DNA of 23,325 bases from a virus: IMG/VR virus record IMGVR_UViG_3300035670_001272, positions 1 through 23,325 of that record; one strand, written 5' to 3'. A program made the translations under genes and the position numbers. Below, piece by piece: positions 6,139 to 11,866 of this stretch; the first letter of the stretch is position 1, and every line of letters begins with the position of its first letter. Under the pieces are notes generated by a model, which worked only from the letters and a program-made list of their open reading frames with translations, had not been told where the DNA came from and did not search any database.

Positions 6139-6399
6139 TTAGTCGCTGGCCTCCGCTGGTGGTCTTGGGTCGTGCACCTTCTCGCGTTTGTGGAGCCCAA
6201 GCCACACTCGCAGCTCGTAGATCTCTTTCATGAGTTCGCGGACCTTGCGCCAGTTTGCGGCGTTGTCGTGGCCTTGCCTCTCCACCCATGCCGCCATCTT
6301 CGGGCGGTGCAGACGCTTCAACTCAGCGACGATGTCATCCGTGCAGCGGAACGTATCGTCGGCGGTCTCCCTGACCGGCGGGTGCCCGTAGCGGCTCAT
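6139..6399 (-). CDS. Hypothetical 86-aa protein
   Basis: The product begins MSRYGHPPVRETADDTFRCT and is mostly helical and charged afterwards (DIVAELKRLHRPKMAAWVER, KVRELMKEIYELRVWLGLHK). GGAGG lies seven bases before the ATG, and the start overlaps the preceding stop as ATGA. No family is recognised. The repeated small helical proteins in this operon may be host-takeover or adaptor proteins, but nothing here proves this. Confidence 0.65.
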   Translation of the reverse strand: MSRYGHPPVRETADDTFRCTDDIVAELKRLHRPKMAAWVERQGHDNAANWRKVRELMKEIYELRVWLGLHKREKVHDPRPPAEASD

Positions 6400-6668
6400 G
6401 CCTCCACCTCCGCTGGTGCGTCAGCCTCAGCCCGAACCCGCGCCGCCTGGTCGAGAAGCCGGTGGCCCAGCTGCTCGATGCGGTCAGCCGCCGCACGCAC
6501 AGCGTCGGCTCGGTTGTCGTGCCAGCCTTCTGCCGGAAACATGGCGTGCTTCATCTGCACATACCGTTGGCCCTCTAGCTTGGTGGCTTCGCCAAAAGCA
6601 ACCCACCAGCCGAGGCCATCGTCGCGAAACCATGAGTCGTTGACCTCTGGCTTGAACATCTTGCTCAT
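6396..6668 (-). CDS. Hypothetical 90-aa protein next to RecT
   Basis: The product MSKMFKPEVNDSWFRDDGLG continues GWWVAFGEATKLEGQRYVQM and a helical C-terminal part (NRADAVRAAADRIEQLGHRL). The start overlaps the RecT-like stop as ATGA, with GAGG seven bases upstream, so it is probably co-translated with RecT. Aromatic residues cluster in the first 40 positions, suggesting a small folded domain. No family is recognised. An accessory to the annealing protein is possible by position only. Confidence 0.65.
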   Translation of the reverse strand: MSKMFKPEVNDSWFRDDGLGWWVAFGEATKLEGQRYVQMKHAMFPAEGWHDNRADAVRAAADRIEQLGHRLLDQAARVRAEADAPAEVEA

Positions 6669-7483
6669 GCAGCCACCTCGCTCTCGTTGATGACGCTCAT
6701 GGCCACGTCGATAAGGTTGCGCAGATCCTCAAACTGCGTCGCCGTGTAATAACCGGCGTCATAACGCTCTTTGATGGTCGCCAGGAAGTCGCCGAGCTTC
6801 CCGAGGTCTCGCGTGGCGTTGATGGCCTTCTTCGCCTTCTGCATGTCCTCGTCGGTCGCGGCCTTCACCGGCTGCGTTGGCTGTGCCGCCGGCGTTTCGG
6901 TCCGCTGCGGCTGCGTCACGACCACGGGGGGGCTTTCTGGATTCGCGGCGTAGTCCTGGGCCTCCTCGCTGGTGATGAGGCCCTTGAGCACGTCGGGGAA
7001 TGCGTCACGCAGGGCGAATCCTCGAGCACGCAGCTGCAGCATCCGCTTTGGATACTGGCTCCACGGGCCGCTCTTGCCGGCGAGCCCGGCACGCTTGGCG
7101 TCGGCCATAGAAAACCGCACGACCACCGGCTCGGGGTAGCCCTTCCGCTTGGCCGTGCAGATCGCCACCGCGGCGTCAGCCTCGCCCTCGATGGTCTCCT
7201 TGACGTACTCGCAGACCGGGCTGGCCATGACGAGGGCCAGGGCGGCGTCGCCCCAAATGCTCGGCCGGCCGTTGATGACGGCGATGCTCTGGATAGCCTG
7301 CATCGGACCCAGGCCGACCTCGGCACCGTGCTGCACGGCGAGCACGCAGCTGGCCGGCTTGCCGCGGAAATCCTTGGGCGGGAAGTCGCTGTCGGCCAGC
7401 AGCTTTCCGAACCGCATCGCATCGTCAAACGTCTGCAGCGCCAGCCCGCGGCCCTGCGTTGTCGTGGTGAGTTCCGTTCCCAT
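6665..7483 (-). CDS. recT: RecT-like single-strand annealing recombinase
   Basis: The 272-aa product resembles phage RecT-type annealing proteins, which pair complementary ssDNA during recombination. Conserved-looking blocks are EVGLGPMQAIQSIAVINGRP, SIWGDAALALVMASPVCEYV, RFSMADAKRAGLAGKSGPWS and YPKRMLQLRARGFALRDAFP, followed by a Pro/Gln/Thr-rich linker and a helical C-terminal region. ATG at 7483 was chosen because AAAGGGA lies seven bases upstream; the TTG at 7516 would only give a TTGA overlap with the preceding gene. No RecE- or lambda-Exo-like exonuclease is seen in the window. It probably works with the RusA resolvase in the same operon. The RecT assignment is from memory of the family. 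Confidence 0.75.
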   Translation of the reverse strand: MGTELTTTTQGRGLALQTFDDAMRFGKLLADSDFPPKDFRGKPASCVLAVQHGAEVGLGPMQAIQSIAVINGRPSIWGDAALALVMASPVCEYVKETIEGEADAAVAICTAKRKGYPEPVVVRFSMADAKRAGLAGKSGPWSQYPKRMLQLRARGFALRDAFPDVLKGLITSEEAQDYAANPESPPVVVTQPQRTETPAAQPTQPVKAATDEDMQKAKKAINATRDLGKLGDFLATIKERYDAGYYTATQFEDLRNLIDVAMSVINESEVAA

Positions 7484-7512
7484 GTCTTCGTCCCTTTCTT
7501 TGGTGGTGTCGT

Positions 7513-7995
7513 TCAAGAATCAAACCCGTTGGTGCTAAACGTGTGCATGAGTTCCTGCTGTGAAGTCCTTGGCTGTTTGGCAATGCTTTTAACCGCGACC
7601 GTCAGTCGCTCAAGCGTTGCCTGCATCAGCGTGATGCCGTTGTTAATTTCGCAGAGCGCGGTGATTGCAGGCTCGGGCATGATTTGGTCAGCCCGATGAC
7701 GCGACGCGATTACCTGCCCGCCTTCCTCTGATGTGCCGACTAAGCCAGACAGGCCAGCCGCAATCAAAATGTCTTGGGCTTCATGTGGATCAATCCAAAT
7801 GGCACCATGCGTGTCATTTGGAGTTGTCATCAGCTTGTATCCGCTCAGCTCGTTCCTGCCCCATGCGGCAAATAGCGCCTTGTATTGAGGCGTGGCTGGC
7901 CTGCCTGACGTGTGGCAGCCAAATGACGCGAGCTTCACAAAGTGCTCCGGTATCTGACTCCTATCACTTGCGACCTTTTGAAAAGTCTTTCCCAT
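7513..7995 (-). CDS. Hypothetical 160-aa early protein
   Basis: The product begins MGKTFQKVASDRSQIPEHFV and includes KLASFGCHTSGRPATPQYKA, a mixed central part (TPNDTHGAIWIDPHEAQDIL) and a helical C-terminal region (ALCEINNGITLMQATLERLT). ATG at 7995 was chosen because GAGGGA precedes it; an in-frame GTG at 8049 with GGGAC upstream would add 18 residues and is possible. No domain is recognised. Its stop lies 29 bases before the RecT ATG. The codon pattern is slightly less GC-rich than in the RecT gene. Confidence 0.6.
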   Translation of the reverse strand: MGKTFQKVASDRSQIPEHFVKLASFGCHTSGRPATPQYKALFAAWGRNELSGYKLMTTPNDTHGAIWIDPHEAQDILIAAGLSGLVGTSEEGGQVIASRHRADQIMPEPAITALCEINNGITLMQATLERLTVAVKSIAKQPRTSQQELMHTFSTNGFDS

Positions 7996-8073
7996 CTGTC
8001 CCTCGCTTTCTGCGTTGTTGAAGAAAACCGGCTCCGCGTCCTGCCTCACCGGCGTGGTCCCGTCCTTGGCGTT

Positions 8074-8088
8074 CCCGGTTCCACCGGG
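8074..8088. other. Small intergenic hairpin
   Basis: CCCGGT (8074-8079) and ACCGGG (8083-8088) pair perfectly around a three-base loop, between the 96-aa and 160-aa genes. No T-tract follows on the minus strand, so it is not a simple terminator. It may stabilise the processed early mRNA. Confidence 0.4.
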
Positions 8089-8098
8089 CTCCTGTGGC

Positions 8099-8389
8099 TT
8101 AGAAAATCAGCACGTCCCGATTGCCGATGGCGAAGTGCTGCCTGCCTCGACCCGGCACATGAGCGGCGACGTGGTACTGGCTCCGCTCGCCGTCGTGAAT
8201 CAGCACCTCGATGATGGTGCCGACGAGCTCGCCGTGATCCTTGTGGCGAAACTTCACCCGCTCGCCGACCTGCCAGGTCGTGACGAGGTGGCCCGTGTCA
8301 TCAAGCGTCGTGGTCCCGTGGCTGGGCGTGCCGTAGGTCTCGGTCATGCCTTCGACTGCGGCGAGGTATTCGTTTTCGTGAGCGTCCAT
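8099..8389 (-). CDS. First gene of the early operon; small SH3-like protein
   Basis: The 96-aa product has an acidic N-terminus (MDAHENEYLAAVEGMTETYG) and a beta-rich second half: WQVGERVKFRHKDHGELVGT, then IIEVLIHDGERSQYHVAAHV. That layout suggests a small SH3/KOW-like barrel, but no family is recognised. AAGGAGA lies nine bases before the ATG. A near-consensus sigma-70 promoter ends 30 bases upstream, giving an inferred leader of about 23 bases, so this gene appears to open the leftward early operon. An internal ATG at 8347 is possible but lacks a comparable ribosome binding site. Confidence 0.65.
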   Translation of the reverse strand: MDAHENEYLAAVEGMTETYGTPSHGTTTLDDTGHLVTTWQVGERVKFRHKDHGELVGTIIEVLIHDGERSQYHVAAHVPGRGRQHFAIGNRDVLIF

Positions 8390-8418
8390 CTGTGGGGGTC
8401 TCCTTCTTCGTGTGGGTG

Positions 8419-8446
8419 ACTATACGGGTGTGCATCAGGGTGTCAA
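8419..8446 (-). promoter_or_regulatory. Sigma-70 promoter of the early operon (proximal)
   Basis: On the minus strand TTGACA (8446-8441) and TATAGT (8424-8419) are separated by 16 bases. Both hexamers are near consensus (6/6 and 5/6). Transcription would start near 8412, about 23 bases before the start codon at 8389. The spacer lacks the operator element found in the neighbouring promoters, so this promoter may be constitutive or differently controlled. Confidence 0.75.
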
Positions 8447-8475
8447 GCGTTCAGCAGAAAAATCTGTAACCGGTT

Positions 8476-8491
8476 CCGGTTTCGGAATCAT
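8476..8491 (-). promoter_or_regulatory. Stand-alone operator-like element
   Basis: Read on the minus strand this is ATGATTCCGAAACCGG, matching 13 of 16 bases of the element inside the promoter at 9163-9190. It has no -35 or -10 partner of its own. It begins about three bases after the start point predicted for the distal early promoter, a classical repression position, and lies about 30 bases upstream of the proximal -35. The overlapping sequence AACCGGTT (8468-8475) is a further palindrome. Confidence 0.55.
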
Positions 8492-8495
8492 TGGT

Positions 8496-8530
8496 GGTTG
8501 ACTGTACCCATATCGGAACCATTGTCAACC
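8496..8530. repeat. 7-bp inverted repeat enclosing the distal promoter core
   Basis: GGTTGAC (8496-8502) and GTCAACC (8524-8530) are perfect inverted copies separated by 21 bases. They cover the -10 and -35 regions of the distal early promoter and enclose its spacer element. The symmetry could place two regulator subunits across the promoter. It could also partly follow from the -35 hexamer itself. Confidence 0.55.
8501..8528 (-). promoter_or_regulatory. Operator-bearing promoter upstream of the early operon (distal)
   Basis: TTGACA (8528-8523) and TACAGT (8506-8501) are separated by 16 bases on the minus strand. The spacer is ATGGTTCCGATATGGG, identical at 15 of 16 bases to the spacer of the promoter at 9163-9190. 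The -35 overlaps the stop codon of the 45-aa gene. Transcription would start near 8494 and immediately enter the stand-alone element at 8476-8491. Confidence 0.7.
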
Positions 8531-8662
8531 GAGGATGCCTCCGAGCGTCAGCACCAGCGTGATCCAATCGTGGACCAGCCGTGCCAGCCTCGAGTCGGTG
8601 CCAAGCTCCTGGCCGAGGCGGACTAGCACCATCGCCCGCATGAGTTCGTTCCATCGAATCAT
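8525..8662 (-). CDS. 45-aa small protein with hydrophobic C-terminus
   Basis: The product begins MIRWNELMRAMVLVRLGQEL and ends HDWITLVLTLGGILG, a short hydrophobic stretch able to form one membrane helix or an amphipathic peptide. AAGGAGG lies eight bases before the ATG, a very strong ribosome binding site for such a short frame; this is the main evidence. It lies between the zinc-protein gene and the early promoter. It might be a small membrane-active phage peptide, for example in lysogeny control or exclusion, but no homologue is recognised. Confidence 0.6.
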   Translation of the reverse strand: MIRWNELMRAMVLVRLGQELGTDSRLARLVHDWITLVLTLGGILG

Positions 8663-8686
8663 CGTCGTGCCCTCCTTGGCGTAATG

Positions 8687-8710
8687 CCCGGCGGCCATGT
8701 TGCCGCCGGG
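8687..8710. other. Perfect 9-bp hairpin between small genes
   Basis: CCCGGCGGC (8687-8695) and GCCGCCGGG (8702-8710) pair perfectly around a six-base loop. It lies between the zinc-protein stop and the strong ribosome binding site of the 45-aa gene. On the minus strand no U-tract follows, so it is better explained as an attenuating or mRNA-stabilising hairpin than as an intrinsic terminator. Confidence 0.5.
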
Positions 8711-8723
8711 CTGATTTTGTTTG

Positions 8724-9110
8724 TTAGCCAGCCAGCACCGGCATCTGGATCTCAGCGTCAGGGGTGCCGGTGCCCATGCCGCTCCAGACCTGCAAGACGC
8801 CGCGAGCGATATTGAACGGGTAACCGTAGATGGTTGCCCGGCGGATTTCGTAGTAGCCGCCGCCGTCAGCGACAACCGACCGAAGCCGGTCGATGTGCTT
8901 GGCGAACCGCGACAGGTACTTCACGTCAGTCGCGGTGCCACGATCGCCACGAACCTTGCTTGCACAGATCACGCCCCAGCACTGAACGTCACCGGCGTGG
9001 TTGCCGTCGACATCGACCGGCATCACGTACACGCGACGCTTCGGGCAGTTAGCACCGCAGTGCTCGCACTTGCCCTCTTCAGCCATCCCCATGATCTTAA
9101 AGCCCTTCAT
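8724..9110 (-). CDS. Putative zinc-binding protein, unknown function
   Basis: The 128-aa product has cysteines C15, C18, C22, C44 and C49 (KCEHCGANCPKRRVYVMPVD, then DVQCWGVICASKVRGDR), a plausible zinc-ribbon-like site. The C-terminal half is mixed (YEIRRATIYGYPFNIARGVL). Proteins of similar layout occur in phages without assigned function. GGGAGA lies seven bases before the ATG. An operator-bearing promoter ends 52 bases upstream, so the gene appears to be under the same control as the excisionase-like gene. It may bind nucleic acid or a host protein. Confidence 0.65.
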   Translation of the reverse strand: MKGFKIMGMAEEGKCEHCGANCPKRRVYVMPVDVDGNHAGDVQCWGVICASKVRGDRGTATDVKYLSRFAKHIDRLRSVVADGGGYYEIRRATIYGYPFNIARGVLQVWSGMGTGTPDAEIQMPVLAG

Positions 9111-9162
9111 CGTTTCGTCTCCCGTTTAGTGTCTCGCGGCTCACTCGTCCGCGTCTGCCCTA

Positions 9163-9190
9163 ATGATACCGATATCGGAACCATTGGCAA
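9163..9190 (-). promoter_or_regulatory. Operator-bearing promoter of the zinc-protein gene
   Basis: On the minus strand TTGCCA (9190-9185) and TATCAT (9168-9163) are separated by the 16-base spacer ATGGTTCCGATATCGG. The spacer contains the perfect palindrome CCGATATCGG. Transcription would start near 9156, leaving a leader of about 46 bases before the start codon at 9110. It has the same architecture and spacing as the distal early promoter. Confidence 0.7.
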
Positions 9191-9243
9191 GGGGAGTTCA
9201 GAAAAAATCTTTTCCGCCTTTTTCCGGGGAAAACTGGGGGGTC

Positions 9244-9483
9244 TCAGCCGGGGCGGAACTCTTGGGCCTTGGGCTTGTGGCGGCCTTTTCCCTTGGCGAC
9301 CTTGGCCTTGAGCTTCGCCAGATCCGCCTCGGAGACCATGTAGGAGCCGCCCACGACCTCGCTGTAGACCTTTCCCTCCTGCGCCAGCCGACGTATCCAC
9401 CGCATCGAACAGCCGTACCTTGCCGCTGCGTCGTGGCAAGACAGCATTTTCCGCCCAGCGTCGTCTTTCATCAGTGCAATCAT
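9244..9483 (-). CDS. Excisionase/MerR-type HTH regulator, apparently leaderless
   Basis: The 79-aa product has a helix-turn-helix of the excisionase/MerR type at about residues 14-58: LSCHDAAARYGCSMRWIRRL, AQEGKVYSEVVGGSYMVSEA, then DLAKLKAK. A lysine-rich tail follows (KGKGRHKPKAQ). Such proteins direct prophage excision or act as repressors. It lies divergent to the integrase, the usual position of a recombination directionality factor. No ribosome binding site precedes the ATG; the promoter -10 ends only seven bases upstream, so the mRNA probably starts at or next to the A of the start codon. It is one candidate for the protein that binds the operator-like elements. Confidence 0.8.
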   Translation of the reverse strand: MIALMKDDAGRKMLSCHDAAARYGCSMRWIRRLAQEGKVYSEVVGGSYMVSEADLAKLKAKVAKGKGRHKPKAQEFRPG

Positions 9484-9490
9484 GCCCCCA

Positions 9491-9518
9491 ATAGTACCGA
9501 TTGGGGAACAAGGGTCAA
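9491..9518 (-). promoter_or_regulatory. Operator-bearing promoter of the HTH gene, predicted leaderless
   Basis: TTGACC (9518-9513) and TACTAT (9496-9491) are separated by the 16-base spacer CTTGTTCCCCAATCGG on the minus strand. It matches the spacer at 9169-9184 at 11 of 16 positions and keeps the TTCC and ATCGG parts. Only seven bases lie between the -10 and the ATG at 9483, so transcription should start at or next to the start codon. Confidence 0.65.
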
Positions 9519-9580
9519 ACCGCCATCTCCGTTGCCCAGTTTACTCGAAACTCTGTACACTATGCCAACGCCCCAAACAG

Positions 9581-9642
9581 GGCGATTGTTTGAGCGGACG
9601 GGGTGACGATTGAACGCACGTACACTATCCGCTACAATCGCC
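9581..9642. repeat. 9-bp inverted repeat in the integrase promoter region
   Basis: GGCGATTGT (9581-9589) and ACAATCGCC (9634-9642) are perfect inverted copies with 44 bases between. The right copy overlaps the -10 of the integrase promoter. The 9-mer GTACACTAT also repeats at 9555-9563 and 9620-9628. These may be operator or arm-type sites for the integrase or the excisionase-like protein. The core ACAATCGC also occurs at the left edge of the window (13-20). Confidence 0.45.
9610..9638 (+). promoter_or_regulatory. Probable integrase promoter
   Basis: TTGAAC (9610-9615) and TACAAT (9633-9638) are separated by 17 bases on the plus strand, matching consensus at 4/6 and 5/6 positions. Transcription would start near 9645, about 37 bases before the integrase ATG. 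A second weaker pair, TTGCCC (9532-9537) and TACACT (9556-9561) with 18 bases between, lies upstream. Confidence 0.6.
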
Positions 9643-9681
9643 TCTCGGGCGGTGTTTTTCACCACCAGAGGAGACGATGAC

Positions 9682-10605
9682 ATGACCCTGCGAGAGTTGC
9701 TTGTCGACCGGATTGCCACTTTGAAAGCCTACGAAGAGCGGACTGTCGAGATGTATTGCCAGACGCTCGACCGCTTCCGCGATTTCCTCGGGCATGAGCC
9801 CGGCGTCGATGACCTCGACGACCTGACAGTTAGCCGGTTTCTCCGCTGGCGGGCCAAGACGGTCCACGACCCGCGCAAGGGCATCATCTCGCCCGCCTCG
9901 CTGGCCAAGGATTCCGCCCACATCCGAGCACTCTGGACGTGGCTGGCGAAGAAACGCTGGAAGAAGGCCGACGGCGAGCTGCTCGAGTTCCCTGATTACG
10001 CCCGGCCGAAGGTGCCCAAGCCGCAGCCGAAGGCGTACAAGGCCGAGGAGCTGCGATTGCTGCTGGCAGCCGCCAGACGCCGCAAGGGGCTGGTGGCCGG
10101 CATCCCGGCCGCCTGGTACTGGACCACGAAGCTATGGGCGATGTTCGTCACCGGCGAGCGGATCGGCGCCGTCCTGCAGTTGCGATGGGGACAGGTCGAC
10201 CTCAAGGGCGGCACGCTCACCTTCCTCGCTCATACCCGCAAGGGGAAACGGGAGACGCTCACAAGCCCGATACCGCCGCAGCTGGCCAAGATGATGGCGA
10301 CGCAGCAGCGGGCTCCTGGCGACCTCGTATGGCCTTGGCTTGAAGATAGGGCGATGCTGTCCTGCTACGCCTCGCTGAAGGTGCTTTGCCGCACCGCTGG
10401 CGTCGATTACAAGGCGTTTCACAGCATCCGCAAGAGCACGGCCTCCTATTTGAAAAAGGCCGGGATTGCCGCTGCAGGCCAGCTAGGGCACGCCTCCGAG
10501 GGCATGGCCGAGAGGCACTACTACGACGGCGACATCGTCGGGCGTGAGTCCAACCTCGACTACCTGCCAGACATCACCGACGCACCGGAGCCGCCAGCCG
10601 CTTGA
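9682..10605 (+). CDS. int: Tyrosine-family phage integrase
   Basis: The 307-aa product is a tyrosine recombinase for site-specific integration. An N-terminal SAM-like DNA-binding domain (TLKAYEERTVEMYCQTLDRF) precedes the catalytic domain. Expected catalytic residues are R160 in GERIGAVLQLRW, K187 in HTRKGKRET, H247 and R250 in HSIRK, H270 in LGHAS and Y280 or Y281 in ERHYYD. The set is complete, so the enzyme should be active. ATG at 9682 was chosen because GAGGAG lies about eight bases upstream; an upstream ATG-like extension would cover the promoter. It is the only convincing plus-strand gene and ends convergently at a hairpin facing the late genes. Confidence 0.93.
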   Translation: MTLRELLVDRIATLKAYEERTVEMYCQTLDRFRDFLGHEPGVDDLDDLTVSRFLRWRAKTVHDPRKGIISPASLAKDSAHIRALWTWLAKKRWKKADGELLEFPDYARPKVPKPQPKAYKAEELRLLLAAARRRKGLVAGIPAAWYWTTKLWAMFVTGERIGAVLQLRWGQVDLKGGTLTFLAHTRKGKRETLTSPIPPQLAKMMATQQRAPGDLVWPWLEDRAMLSCYASLKVLCRTAGVDYKAFHSIRKSTASYLKKAGIAAAGQLGHASEGMAERHYYDGDIVGRESNLDYLPDITDAPEPPAA

Positions 10606-10627
10606 CATACGTCAAGAGGCAGGCGCG

Positions 10628-10664
10628 GGCGCGGTGAGGGAGGGACGAGAAACCTCACCGCGCC
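10628..10664. terminator. Perfect 12-bp hairpin between convergent int and late genes
   Basis: GGCGCGGTGAGG (10628-10639) and CCTCACCGCGCC (10653-10664) pair perfectly around a 13-base loop. It lies between the 3' ends of the integrase and the leftward 126-aa gene. No T-run follows on either strand, so a factor-assisted or structural bidirectional terminator is the best reading. Its symmetry could also mark an attachment-site region, but this is weaker. Confidence 0.65.
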
Positions 10665-10680
10665 GCTCGCGCCGCCCGGC

Positions 10681-11061
10681 TCACAGTTTTGCGTCGGCGT
10701 CGATGAAGATGCTGTAGCCCTCGTTGGCTCGCCGCTCCATCACGTCGACTTTTTCGCGGGTGCCAGGTCTCGCCGTGGTCGGCTCGGCCGAGTCCATGAA
10801 TGCCTGCACCTCGTGGAATATCTCACCATACTCGTCAATCGCCAGGGCCAGCACGTCGTGCAGAATCGTGCGGTCGCCGGTCGCGACACGCCGCTGGTAG
10901 TTGTCGTTGCCCGCTGCGCCGCCGATGTTGCTGTTCTTGGCGTAGATGGCCAGCGTGGTGCGCATGTGGGCCTGCACCCGTTGCACGCGGGTGAGCCACT
11001 TACGCAGCTTTGGGCACAGTTCATCCGGCCATCTCAGCCGGCGAGTCGGCGAGTCTTCCAC
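10681..11061 (-). CDS. Hypothetical 126-aa protein, last late gene
   Basis: The product is charged and helical (RWPDELCPKLRKWLTRVQRV, QAHMRTTLAIYAKNSNIGGA, then DVLALAIDEYGEIFHEVQAF). The GTG at 11061 has AAGGC seven bases upstream; an internal ATG at about 10965 is an alternative. No family is recognised. It is the last leftward gene before the integrase hairpin and may belong to the late transcript only by read-through. Confidence 0.55.
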   Translation of the reverse strand: MEDSPTRRLRWPDELCPKLRKWLTRVQRVQAHMRTTLAIYAKNSNIGGAAGNDNYQRRVATGDRTILHDVLALAIDEYGEIFHEVQAFMDSAEPTTARPGTREKVDVMERRANEGYSIFIDADAKL

Positions 11062-11104
11062 ATGGCAAGCCTTGCGTCCCGTCGTGCCTATTCTCGCCGG
11101 GCTG

Positions 11105-11488
11105 TCAAGTTTTTCGTGCCGCGTTAATCGCCTGCCGAATCACCTGCCGATGCTCGGCGCTCTCCAGCCAGAACATTGCGACCTCGTCGACCACACGCTC
11201 GAGGAGCAAAGCGAGGGCCGTCTCCAGATTGCGGCTGAGCCCGTACCGCCATTCCATGTATTCGCGGGCACGGGCTTTGACCAAGATTGTCAGGCGGTAG
11301 AACGTCTCGCCAGCCCGCCAGCTGCTGGACCTCGCCAGCAGGCTGGCCCAGTCGACCGGCCAGACACGTAGGACGGCGTCAACGATGGCGTCGGTCACCT
11401 CTGGCATCAAGGTGGCTGGCTCGCCGATGCACCGGCGGATCGTCTGCCGGATGCTGCCGAGATGTTCCACCGCTGGCGCGTCGCCCAC
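11105..11488 (-). CDS. Hypothetical 127-aa protein
   Basis: The product is helical with several tryptophans (ATLMPEVTDAIVDAVLRVWP, then RLTILVKARAREYMEWRYGL and LETALALLLERVVDEVAMFW). GTG at 11488 was chosen because GGGAGG lies five bases upstream. A GTG two codons earlier would overlap the preceding stop as GTGA. The open frame extends farther upstream, into the 124-aa gene, as shadow sequence. No family is recognised. It follows the proline-stalk cluster and might be part of the same late cassette. Confidence 0.55.
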   Translation of the reverse strand: MGDAPAVEHLGSIRQTIRRCIGEPATLMPEVTDAIVDAVLRVWPVDWASLLARSSSWRAGETFYRLTILVKARAREYMEWRYGLSRNLETALALLLERVVDEVAMFWLESAEHRQVIRQAINAARKT

Positions 11489-11490
11489 CG

Positions 11491-11865
11491 TCACCTCCCG
11501 CCCGCAGGCCGAGCCGGTGCGCCAGACGCAGGCGACGCGCGAGGGATGGGACACTTGCCGTCAGGGCAGCTCGCCCGATTCAGCGCCGCCTTGCACTTGC
11601 ACGTCGACGGGCACGGGCACGCGGTCCGGTGGCCGTCGCCGTGCACGATGTAGCCTCGCCCGCCGCACTCTTTGCAGCAGTCGCCGGGCTTTGGCTGCGG
11701 CCCTGGCTCTGGCTCTGGCTCTGGCTCTGGCGTGGGCGTCGGTGCGTCGGTCGCGAGCGATGCGTAGGCCGCAGCTACTGCCGCAGCTGCTCGCGGTGCC
11801 TCGCGGTCGAGAGCGACCGGGTCGGCGGCGAGGCTCGCCAGCCATGCGAGGAATGCTTTCCACAT
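11491..11865 (-). CDS. Proline/glutamate-stalk protein with cysteine cluster
   Basis: The 124-aa product starts with a weakly hydrophobic segment (MWKAFLAWLASLAADPVALD), then an alanine-rich stretch, a PTPEPEPEPEPGPQPKP stalk (about residues 44-60) and a cysteine-rich part (DCCKECGGRGYIVHGDGHRT, ACPCPSTCKCKAALNRASCP). CxxCGGRG recalls DnaJ-type zinc modules. AGGGGG lies seven bases before the ATG. Codons for the stalk are a six-base tandem repeat. It is the last of five consecutive proteins with N-terminal hydrophobic and proline-containing segments and may act outside the cytoplasmic membrane. The N-terminal segment is too weak to assign topology firmly. Confidence 0.65.
   Translation of the reverse strand: MWKAFLAWLASLAADPVALDREAPRAAAAVAAAYASLATDAPTPTPEPEPEPEPGPQPKPGDCCKECGGRGYIVHGDGHRTACPCPSTCKCKAALNRASCPDGKCPIPRASPASGAPARPAGGR
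11703..11730. repeat. CTGGCT tandem repeat encoding a PEPEPEP stalk
   Basis: CTGGCT repeats about 4.7 times from 11703 to 11730. On the minus strand it encodes alternating glutamate and proline. Replication slippage here would change stalk length by two residues per repeat without changing the frame. Confidence 0.8.
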
Positions 11866-11866
11866 T

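Noticed and set aside
8687-8710. Perfect hairpin considered as an intrinsic terminator
   Set aside because: No U-tract follows on the minus strand, and the downstream gene has a strong ribosome binding site, so termination here is not supported.
10606-10680. attP core site next to the integrase
   Set aside because: A strong hairpin is present, but no partner attB sequence or imperfect core repeat can be seen in this window.
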